A stretch of DNA of 64,000 nucleotides from JACCXG01 sp963785755. GTDB taxonomy: Bacteria; Acidobacteriota; Vicinamibacteria; Vicinamibacterales; 2-12-FULL-66-21. Shown in pieces: positions 44,451 through 51,047 of this stretch (positions are counted from its first letter, which is position 1; every line of letters starts with the position of its first letter). Location: positions 1 to 64,000 of the forward strand of contig CAWAXG010000031.1 in the NCBI GenBank assembly GCA_963785755.1, given 5' to 3'. Under the pieces are notes generated by a model. It ran no database searches. It saw only the letters and a program-made list of their open reading frames with translations, and was not told where the DNA came from. The translations under genes were made by a program, and so were the position numbers.

Positions 44451-44795
44451 ATGTACGAACACCGCACACATCGCCTGCTCGCCTGGCCAGCCTTTCTGCG
44501 CCGGGCCTTACGGCACGTCGGCTGGGCGCTGCTGATCCTGTGCGGCGCCGTCGGCGCCGGGACGGTCGGCTATCACACCGCGGGAGGGCTCGACTGGATC
44601 GATGCGTTCGTCAACGCTTCGATGATTCTCAGCGGCATGGGACCGGTCGATCGGATGACGACGACGACCGGCAAGCTGTTCTCGGCCTGCTACGCGCTTT
44701 TCAGCGGCCTCGTGTTCGTGGCCGTGACCGGCTTCATGGTGGCGCCGTGGGTGCACCGGCTGTTTCATTGGGTCCACCTCGACGAACAGGGCTGA
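44451..44795 (+). CDS. Two-helix membrane protein with potassium-channel-like pore region
   Basis: 114 residues. LLILCGAVGAGTVGYHTAGG is followed by a pore-helix-like WIDAFVNASMILSGMGPVDR and then GKLFSACYALFSGLVFVAVTG. The order helix, short re-entrant segment, helix is that of two-helix K+ channels, with TTTTGKLFS in the position of the usual post-filter turn. The TIGYGD filter is replaced by LSGMGPVD. It may be a relic or a different pore. It starts close to the proposed end of the IS element. Confidence 0.55.
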   Translation: MYEHRTHRLLAWPAFLRRALRHVGWALLILCGAVGAGTVGYHTAGGLDWIDAFVNASMILSGMGPVDRMTTTTGKLFSACYALFSGLVFVAVTGFMVAPWVHRLFHWVHLDEQG

Positions 44796-44889
44796 CGGCG
44801 ACTTTGCCCCTTGCTCCTTGCGCCTTTGTACTTGTTATTGACTTCGCCCGACACGGGTTTACGATGTGGGCAGAAGAGCGAGGTGGCCC

Positions 44890-45243
44890 ATGGTGGCAGC
44901 CCAATTTCGTGATGAAGCCGCCGATCTGGCGCAGGCAATCATGACGGGCGTCAAGCGCCGGCCGGTGCAGTCCTTCGGCGAGTACTTTGGCGAGAACGGT
45001 GGATCGGACGCGCTCGGCGCCGCGTACGAGGGGATTTTTCTGCTGCCACGGGACGTGCGAGGATTCCACCCCCGCGTGTGGCGGCTGTTCGACTTCCTCG
45101 AGAGCACGCCGCGGCACTGTCCCGGCGGCTGCCGCAAGTTCCTGCCGATCGCCGCCCTGATGGTGCATCTCAACGACGACCACGAGTGGTCGCGCGAGCG
45201 GATTGCCGAGTGGGTATCGGGCGAGGCAGCTCAGACTCCGTGA
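44890..45243 (+). CDS. Hypothetical protein
   Basis: 117 residues, soluble. FRDEAADLAQAIMTGVKRRP, SFGEYFGENGGSDALGAAYEG, PRVWRLFDFLESTPRHCPGGC and ALMVHLNDDHEWSRERIAEWV suggest a helical protein with a His/Cys-rich middle (PRHCPGGCRKF), and a HLNDDHEW segment seen in other small orphans. A GTG at 44866 would extend it by eight residues. Function unknown. Confidence 0.6.
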   Translation: MVAAQFRDEAADLAQAIMTGVKRRPVQSFGEYFGENGGSDALGAAYEGIFLLPRDVRGFHPRVWRLFDFLESTPRHCPGGCRKFLPIAALMVHLNDDHEWSRERIAEWVSGEAAQTP

Positions 45244-45359
45244 TGGCGGCGTCCGGGCTGACCTTCGTTCGATCGGCGTATGATGTCGGGCACCGTCGAG
45301 TCGCTGTCGGCGCGTAAGAGAGCTGATTGACTTCACAGTCGCGGTGGAGGAGATCTCCC

Positions 45360-45698
45360 ATGCAGGACACACCCAAACACATCAAGCGCCTTGTCCGGGA
45401 GTGGGCGGCAGTTGCGCACGATCGCGATCTGCGCAGTGCGCTGGCCGACCTTCGGAGTCACTTCGATCGCCTGGAACGGGGCGAAATCGACGCGTTCGAG
45501 TTGAATCATCTCGTTCACCAGTTTCATGACGGCATCTCGCGCGACATCTGGAAGCGGTACGCGACGAATCATCTCGAGCCTGCCGTGGCGGCTGCGGTCG
45601 CCGAGGGTGTGCTCGCCAAGGAGGAGCTCCCGCCCGTGCTGGTGGAGCACCTCGCCGGCACGATCGCGTTCTATGAAGCCGACCAAGTTGGCTGGTGA
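45360..45698 (+). CDS. Small helical hypothetical protein
   Basis: 112 residues starting MQDTPKHIKRLVREWAAVAHD, with GGAGGAG seven bases upstream (45346-45352), a strong ribosome-binding site. The chain is charged and helical: LRSHFDRLERGEIDAFELNHLVHQFHDG and HLEPAVAAAVAEGVLAKEELP. It has no membrane segment. The pattern is a common small bacterial orphan family, but I cannot name it. Confidence 0.6.
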   Translation: MQDTPKHIKRLVREWAAVAHDRDLRSALADLRSHFDRLERGEIDAFELNHLVHQFHDGISRDIWKRYATNHLEPAVAAAVAEGVLAKEELPPVLVEHLAGTIAFYEADQVGW

Positions 45699-45720
45699 AT
45701 AGGTCATCGCGCTGATCCGG

Positions 45721-46328
45721 ATGCTTCTGCGCGAGCAGTTCGGCGACATCGACATCTATCTCTTCGACCAGCTCCTGCGCGGACGCATCAGGCACGGCAT
45801 GCGCATCGTCGACGCGGGCTGCGGCGCCGGGCGCAATCTCGTGTACTTGCTGCGTGAGGGCCACGACGTGTTCGGCGCGGACGAGGACGCCGGCGCCATC
45901 GACCGCGTCAGCCGCCTGGCGCAGGAGCTTGCGCCGCAACTGCCTTCCGGCCGCTTCCTCAACCAGCCGATCGAGGCGATGACGTTTCCCGATGCCTTCG
46001 CCGACGTCGTGATCAGCAGCGCGGTCCTGCATTTCGCTCGAGACGACGCCCACTTCGACGGCATGGTTCGAGGCACCTGGCGAGTGCTGAAGCCGGAGGC
46101 ATGCTCTTCTGCCGCCTCGCTTCGTCCATCGGTATCGAGCACCGAATTCAGACCATCAGCGGCCGCCGCTGCCGGCTGCCTGACGGCTCTGACCGGTACC
46201 TCGTCGATGAGGAAATGCTCATGACCCTGACCAACGAGCTCCGCGGCGAGCTCCTTGATCCGCTGAAGACCACAGTCGTGCAGGATCAGCGCGCGATGAC
46301 GACCTGGGTTGCCAGGAAGATCGCGTAA
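45721..46328 (+). CDS. Class I SAM-dependent methyltransferase, one frame break
   Basis: Motif I RIVDAGCGAGRNLVYLLREG, then VFGADEDAGAIDRV, FPDAFADVVISSAVLHFA and a motif-III-like TWRVLKPE. In that frame the tail becomes ACSSAASLRPS. From 46101 the adjacent frame continues MLFCRLASSIGIEHRIQTIS and LPDGSDRYLVDEEMLMTLTN to a stop at 46328. Loss of one G (CCGGAGG for CCGGGAGG) repairs it. TehB-like size (about 203 residues). The N-terminal start is uncertain. Confidence 0.75.
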
Positions 46329-46423
46329 GAACCCGGTCCGACCGAGCCTGTATTCTTGTGACATGACAAAGTCGAGAATCGCGCGGATCGCGGACGAGAG
46401 CGGTGCTGCAGTCGCGGTCGAGC

Positions 46424-46837
46424 ATGCCGGTCTCTGATCTCCCGCGCATCGAGCGCCGACGCTCGCGCATTGCCGGCTGGGGCGTCTACAGCGGCCAGGC
46501 TATAGCCGAGGATGCGCGGATCGTCGAGTACAAGGGCGAGCTCGTCTCACAGACGGAGGCCGGACAGAGGGAGCTCCGGTATCTGCCGCGCCACCGCATC
46601 TGGATCTTCACGATCAATCGCCGCTGGGCGCGTGACGCCGCATTCGGTGGCAACATCGCCCGGTACATCAACCACGCCTGTCATCCGAACTGTTACGTCG
46701 ACATCGTCGGTCACAACATCTGGATCCTCGCGTCGCGGGAGATCGAGAAGGGCGAAGAGTTGACCTACGACTACAACACGGAGGGAGTCGCCGGCATCCG
46801 GTGCCGCTGCCGTCCGCGGTGCCGGCGGGTGCTGTGA
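46424..46837 (+). CDS. SET-domain lysine methyltransferase
   Basis: 137 residues. The SET core is complete: IAGWGVYSGQAIAEDARIVEY (GWG start), GGNIARYINHACHPNCYVDI with the Asn-His pair, IEKGEELTYDYNT and a Cys-rich post-SET-like end CRCRPRCRRVL. This is the protein-lysine methyltransferase fold common in eukaryotes. It is spread among some bacteria, where histone-like or ribosomal substrates are suspected. ATG at 46424 is preferred; a GTG at 46403 would add seven residues. Confidence 0.88.
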   Translation: MPVSDLPRIERRRSRIAGWGVYSGQAIAEDARIVEYKGELVSQTEAGQRELRYLPRHRIWIFTINRRWARDAAFGGNIARYINHACHPNCYVDIVGHNIWILASREIEKGEELTYDYNTEGVAGIRCRCRPRCRRVL

Positions 46838-46969
46838 GTCACCGGCGCATCGGCAACCACGCCGCTTCCTGTTCGACCGCACGCGGCATAATCATCTAGC
46901 GACACCAGCGCCTGCGTGACGCGGAACGCTCGATTGGTGGGGACGATCGAAGGGAGACAGGAACGGACC

Positions 46970-47485
46970 ATGGATGCAGGACAGTTGAAGGCAATTCAAG
47001 CACCGTTGAAGGAGAAGTACCGCGAGGATCCCCGAGCCGGATTGATCACCTTGCGCGCGCGCGGGCGCGCGGCGGGGCTCTGTTGCAAGGTCGAAACCGG
47101 CAAGGCGATGGTCGAGGCGGGATTACATCCGGCGACCGGCGGCGACGGGACCGAGGCGTGTTCGGGCGACATGCTGCTCGAGGCGCTCGTCGCCTGTGCA
47201 GGCGTGACGCTCCGCGCGGTCGCGACCTCGATCGGGGTCGAGCTTCGAGACGCGACGGTCACCGCCGAGGGCGACCTGGACTTCCGCGGCACGCTCGGGG
47301 TTGCCAAGGATGTGCCGGTCGGCTTTCTCGACATTCGTCTTCAGTTCGACATCGACACAACCGCGTCGGAGGAACAAGCGGCGACGTTGCTGAAGCTGAC
47401 GGAACGGTACTGTGTCGTGCTGCAGACGCTGCGGGCGGCGCCGACAATCTCCGCGCGGATTACCCGGGCGGCGGCAGCTGGCTGA
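46970..47485 (+). CDS. OsmC family protein
   Basis: 171 residues. ETGKAMVEAGLHPATGGDGTEACSGDMLLEALVACAGVTLRAVAT is the family core, followed by VTAEGDLDFRGTLGVAKDVPVGFLDIRLQFDID and a helix ATLLKLTERYCVVLQTLRAA. The two peroxidatic Cys are at CSGDML (near 59) and ERYCVV (near 143), where Ohr/OsmC proteins reduce organic hydroperoxides. The ATG at 46970 follows AGGGAGACAGG. Some OsmC relatives act in other redox roles. Confidence 0.85.
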   Translation: MDAGQLKAIQAPLKEKYREDPRAGLITLRARGRAAGLCCKVETGKAMVEAGLHPATGGDGTEACSGDMLLEALVACAGVTLRAVATSIGVELRDATVTAEGDLDFRGTLGVAKDVPVGFLDIRLQFDIDTTASEEQAATLLKLTERYCVVLQTLRAAPTISARITRAAAAG

Positions 47486-47589
47486 TTCGGCCAACGTTCC
47501 ATCGTCTATGCACAGTCCGTGAATTCCTCGTGTATCCGTAGCCGAGGCAGCCAGATGAACATGCCAGTGAGAAGAAAGTCATGCGTCGG

Positions 47590-47675
47590 ATCGACTGACG
47601 ATCGCCGATACCTTCACGCCGCTGGAGTGGGAGCAGTATGTGCCCTACGATCGGGTCAAGCCTGCCGGTCGCTAG
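47590..47675 (+). pseudogene. Possible remnant reading IADTFTPLEWEQYVPYDRVK
   Basis: A short stretch between the OsmC and metalloprotease-like genes reads LTIADTFTPLEWEQYVPYDRVK and ends PAGR-stop at 47675, which looks like the C-terminal end of an older gene. There is no start or upstream part. I cannot name the family. Low confidence; chance is possible. Confidence 0.25.
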
Positions 47676-47698
47676 ATCGAGATGCGAGGAGCACACCC

Positions 47699-48274
47699 AT
47701 GAGAAGACTGGCGCTGATCCTTGTCGCCGCCGTCGTTGCCGGAGAGGTGGCTCTCGCTCAAAGCAAGCGTGTCAACGTTACCTTCGCCCCGCAGAACAAG
47801 GATCAACAGTTCGACGCCGCGGCCGACGAGTATCGCCGGATCTGGGCCGCCGAGGGAGGCCGCATCATCGAAGCGATGGAGCGGATCTCGAAGCTCAAGT
47901 TTCCAGACAAGAATGTGAAGGCCGAGATCTACGAAGGCCCGAGTTTTTCCGGCCGGGGCAATACGCCGATGAGATTGCGAGCGAGCTATTCGGCCGACGT
48001 GAAGAAGGGGACCCTGGTCCACGAGCTGGGTCACCGCATGAACGCGCAACTCAGGAGGCGGCCAGTGGATCTGGACGAACATCGCCTGCTCTTTCTGTAT
48101 CTGTACGATCTCTACCAGGATCTGTACGGCCAGGAGTTCGCGGACTCGCAGGTCGCATTCGGCAAGACGCTCAAGGGACTTTACGACTACGAAACCGCAT
48201 GGGACTGGGCGCTGGCGATGACTCGAGAAGAACGACTGTCCAAGTTCGGCGATGTCCTGAAAGCCAATCGGTGA
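47699..48274 (+). CDS. Exported HExxH metalloprotease-like protein
   Basis: 191 residues with GAGGAG eight bases before the ATG. Signal peptide LALILVAAVVAGEVALAQ. GTLVHELGHRMNAQLRRRP carries the HExGH zinc motif near residue 110; the helix DEHRLLFLYLYDLYQDLYGQEF follows and may supply a further ligand. Upstream FAPQNKDQQFDAAADEYRRIW looks like a helical prodomain-like part. Small HExGH proteins of this kind are often of unknown substrate. Longer frame from 47519 is not supported. Confidence 0.7.
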   Translation: MRRLALILVAAVVAGEVALAQSKRVNVTFAPQNKDQQFDAAADEYRRIWAAEGGRIIEAMERISKLKFPDKNVKAEIYEGPSFSGRGNTPMRLRASYSADVKKGTLVHELGHRMNAQLRRRPVDLDEHRLLFLYLYDLYQDLYGQEFADSQVAFGKTLKGLYDYETAWDWALAMTREERLSKFGDVLKANR

Positions 48275-48321
48275 CGTGAGGCAACCGAGACAGGATCCGG
48301 GCCGGCACAAGTGAGGCTCGC

Positions 48322-49239
48322 ATGGGCCAGAGCACGACCGACGCAAACGATCGAATGACGCGGAGGGTGATGCTCCTCAGTGCGTTCACGACGGCGGCGG
48401 CAGCAGTAACAGGATCGACCCGGACCCTGCAGCAGCCTGCCTACTTCGGCGGCGGTCGCCCCGGCGAGGAACGCGAAATCGAGTCTGTCAGGCTGTGCTG
48501 GTGTCCCCCCGGACGGTTCGTCATGGGAAGTCCTCCGAGTGAGCCCGAACGGCGACCGGGGGAAGATCAGGTCGACGTGACGTTGACCCGGGGCTTCTGG
48601 ATGGCCAAGTACGAGGCCACTCAGGGTCAGTGGAAGCGGATCGTCGGCGAGCTGCCTGGTCCACTCACGAAGGAGTTGCCCGCGGGCGAGGACCTGCCGG
48701 TTGGCAACGTCAACTTTGCGGAGACGGAAGTCTTCTGCCGGAAGCTCACGGAACGTGCTCGCCAATCTGGCGTCCTCCCAAAGGATTGGGAGTTCCGTCT
48801 ACCCACCGAAGCACAGTGGGAATACGCGTGCCGGGCCGGGACGACGACTGCGACGGCCTTTGGCGACAGGCTCAGTAGCAAGCAGGCGAACTTCAAGGGG
48901 AAGCCGTACAACGGCGCCGAGCTAGGGCCTTCACTCGGTCGCGCCGCGAGAGTCGGCAGTTACCCGGCCAACGCCTGGGGCCTGCACGACATGCACGGCA
49001 ACACCTTCGAATGGTGTCGCGATTGGTACCATCTGCGCTTGCCGGGCGGCAACGATCCGGATTTGTATCTCGCGAAGGGTTCGGCGACGGGGAGCGAGCA
49101 GGGCGGCGTCTCACGGGTACGCCGCGGCGGGTGCTGGGCCGACGACGGATGGCCGTGCCGGTCAGCGTTCCGGCTGCGGTTCGAGCCCGAGCGCCGGTAC
49201 GACCACATCGGGTTTCGCGTGGTCGCCGTGCAGGTGTGA
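48322..49239 (+). CDS. FGE-sulfatase (SUMF1-like) domain protein, Tat-exported
   Basis: 305 residues. MTRRVMLLSAFTTAAAAVTG is a Tat-like signal. The domain contains PPGRFVMGSPPSEPERRPGEDQ, MAKYEATQGQWKRIVG, FRLPTEAQWEYACRAG, NAWGLHDMHGNTFEWCRDWY, and RRGGCWADDGWPCRSAFR..HIGFRVV. This matches the FGE-sulfatase family. In true formylglycine-generating enzymes the last block holds a Cys pair with S/CxxxxxC spacing; here only the second Cys matches clearly, so it may not make formylglycine. Function in this family includes copper-dependent and non-catalytic members. Confidence 0.85.
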   Translation: MGQSTTDANDRMTRRVMLLSAFTTAAAAVTGSTRTLQQPAYFGGGRPGEEREIESVRLCWCPPGRFVMGSPPSEPERRPGEDQVDVTLTRGFWMAKYEATQGQWKRIVGELPGPLTKELPAGEDLPVGNVNFAETEVFCRKLTERARQSGVLPKDWEFRLPTEAQWEYACRAGTTTATAFGDRLSSKQANFKGKPYNGAELGPSLGRAARVGSYPANAWGLHDMHGNTFEWCRDWYHLRLPGGNDPDLYLAKGSATGSEQGGVSRVRRGGCWADDGWPCRSAFRLRFEPERRYDHIGFRVVAVQV

Positions 49240-49349
49240 GGCTGGCCGGCTGCGACACTTTTCTTCGAGCTGGTAGGTGGTAGCCGGTAGCGAGGAAAAT
49301 GGACCCGTTCACTGGCCACGGGCTAAACGCTAGGACGGCAAATCACTTC

Positions 49350-50015
49350 TCACTCGCGCCGCAGGGTAACCGTGGAGGGTAGCGCACCTACGATTCGGTA
49401 CGTCATCTTCACTGAGCCGACACGGATCTCAACGTGGTCCTCGAGCGCGATGGGCGTCTTGACTGCCTTCTCGTTGACGTACGTTCCGTTCTTGCTCCCG
49501 AGATCTTCGACGGTGGCCTTCCCCTGTATCACGAGAATGCGGGCATGATGACGCGAGACGGAGGGAGCGTCGATGCGGACCGCACAGTCGCGGTCGCGGC
49601 CCACCAGGTTCGATCCTTCCGCGAGGAGCCAGTCGCCACGCTTCGAGACAAGGCGCGGGCCTGGCCGCGCGGTCTGGACGGCTTCGACGCCCGCATCGGC
49701 CGGCCGTGCGTCGCCGTGAAAAGCGTACCCATATCGCGGGACGGTCCGAATGAACCGTGCCGCCCGAGGTGTGTCACCCAGCGCAGCGCGGACTTCCGCC
49801 ACCAAGTTGTACAGGCTCGCTTCAGAGACGAACGTCTCCGACCAGAGATGCGTCAGGAGTTCGGTCTTCGAGACCGCCTCAGGCCGTCGATCGAGAAGGA
49901 ACTCCAAGAGCTGGAATGCTTTGGCCGAAAGCGGCGCAACGCGTCCATGGCGAAGAAGCAAGCGCCGGCCCGAGTCGAACTCGAACTCTGCGAAGAGAAA
50001 CCGCACAGAAGCCAA
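49350..50015 (-). CDS. Winged-helix DNA-binding / FHA-domain regulator
   Basis: 221 residues. Residues 1-100 form an OmpR/CadC-type winged helix: FLFAEFEFDSGRRLLLRHGRV, LSAKAFQLLEFLLDRRPEAVS and IRTVPRYGYAFHG. Residues 125-210 are an FHA domain: SNLVGRDRDCAVRIDAPSVSRHHARI and EDLGSKNGTYVNEKAV, with intact phosphothreonine-binding Arg, Ser and Asn. It should bind phosphoproteins and DNA. A palindrome AGTTCT-ATG-AGAACT lies nine bases upstream of the start. It is divergent from a kinase-fold gene and close to a Ser/Thr kinase. Confidence 0.88.
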   Translation of the reverse strand: MASVRFLFAEFEFDSGRRLLLRHGRVAPLSAKAFQLLEFLLDRRPEAVSKTELLTHLWSETFVSEASLYNLVAEVRAALGDTPRAARFIRTVPRYGYAFHGDARPADAGVEAVQTARPGPRLVSKRGDWLLAEGSNLVGRDRDCAVRIDAPSVSRHHARILVIQGKATVEDLGSKNGTYVNEKAVKTPIALEDHVEIRVGSVKMTYRIVGALPSTVTLRRE

Positions 50016-50023
50016 GAAATTAG

Positions 50024-50038
50024 AGTTCTATGAGAACT
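50024..50038. promoter_or_regulatory. Candidate operator AGTTCT-ATG-AGAACT
   Basis: A perfect six-base inverted repeat nine bases upstream of the regulator start and about 100 bases before the divergent gene. Position fits an autoregulatory site. Symmetry is the only evidence. Confidence 0.4.
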
Positions 50039-50138
50039 TCGCGAGAACAGTGGTGTCCAGTGGCCCTATAGTGCCACAAGGAGACTCTCTCATGATCCGA
50101 CCGCGAAGTCTCGCCGTGCCTGGAAAAGGGGCACCATC

Positions 50139-50942
50139 ATGAAGTTCGCTCGTCGCCTGGTGATCCTCGGTATCGTCTTCATCGCCTACCCCGGAGCCCC
50201 GCATGCGGGCCAAGGGGGCGCCGTACCCGAGCGCCCCGCCCTTACGCCGGAACAAATGGAGGCCTTCTTGTTGAAGGCCAGGATTACAAGACTGCGGGAC
50301 AACAGTAAGGGCGTTAGCATTGCGCGTCGCGCCACGTTGGTGGACGGCTCCTTTACGCACGATGCGCACATCCAGTTCGTCGAGATCGAGCGGCCGGTGT
50401 TCGACTTCTGGCGCTATAACATCACCGGCTATCGGCTCGCCAGACTCCTCGGCATGGACAACGTGCCGGTGTCGGTCGAGCGGGAGGTCGAGGGCAAAAG
50501 GGCCGCAGTGACCTGGTGGATCGATGACGTCAAGATGGACGAGAACGAGCGGCTTCGACAGAAGGCGACTGGGCCGAACCCTGAGCGCATGTCCCTCCAG
50601 CTTCAGGTCATGCGCGTGTTTGACGAGCTCATTCACAACAAGGATCGGAACTTGGGTAACATCCTGTGGACGAGCGACTGGAAGATGTGGCTGATCGATC
50701 ACACGCGCGCATTTCGCTGGGATGAAGGACTGCTGAAGCCCGATCAGCTGACACGGTGCGAACGGGGCTTCCTCAAGCGGATGCGCGGTCTGACGGCCGA
50801 ATCGATCGCAAGCGTCATGGGCGACGCGATGACGAAACCGGAGTTGACCGGACTGCTCGCGCGGCGCGACCTCATCGTGAAGCACTTCGACGACAGGATC
50901 GCGAAGTACGGCGAAGCGGCCGTACTCTTCACGCTCGAGTGA
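50139..50942 (+). CDS. Exported kinase-fold protein (FAM20/HipA-like)
   Basis: 267 residues with a signal peptide (LVILGIVFIAYPGAPHAGQG). YNITGYRLARLLGMDNVPVSV is the helix-strand seen after the ATP lysine region in FAM20/HipA-like kinases. ERMSLQLQVMRVFDELIHNKDRNLGNILWT holds the D-x-x-x-x-N catalytic loop (HNKDRNLGN), and MWLIDHTRAFRWDEG the metal Asp in ID. The N-lobe is short, without a clear glycine loop. A kinase acting outside the cytoplasm would be unusual. Starts 123 bases from the divergent FHA regulator. Confidence 0.65.
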   Translation: MKFARRLVILGIVFIAYPGAPHAGQGGAVPERPALTPEQMEAFLLKARITRLRDNSKGVSIARRATLVDGSFTHDAHIQFVEIERPVFDFWRYNITGYRLARLLGMDNVPVSVEREVEGKRAAVTWWIDDVKMDENERLRQKATGPNPERMSLQLQVMRVFDELIHNKDRNLGNILWTSDWKMWLIDHTRAFRWDEGLLKPDQLTRCERGFLKRMRGLTAESIASVMGDAMTKPELTGLLARRDLIVKHFDDRIAKYGEAAVLFTLE

Positions 50943-51047
50943 TCCGAGGCCTACGTGGGTAAGATCGACAGACTCGTTGCCGAAAGAGGGGCAGCGGCAG
51001 GCTTCCTGCGTTGGGGTGTACCGTCGATTCCCGCTACAGGGTCGAGG

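Noticed and set aside
46363..46437. 24-codon frame MTKSRIARIADESGAAV before the SET gene
   Set aside because: Too short, no Shine-Dalgarno, and it overlaps the SET start in a different frame.
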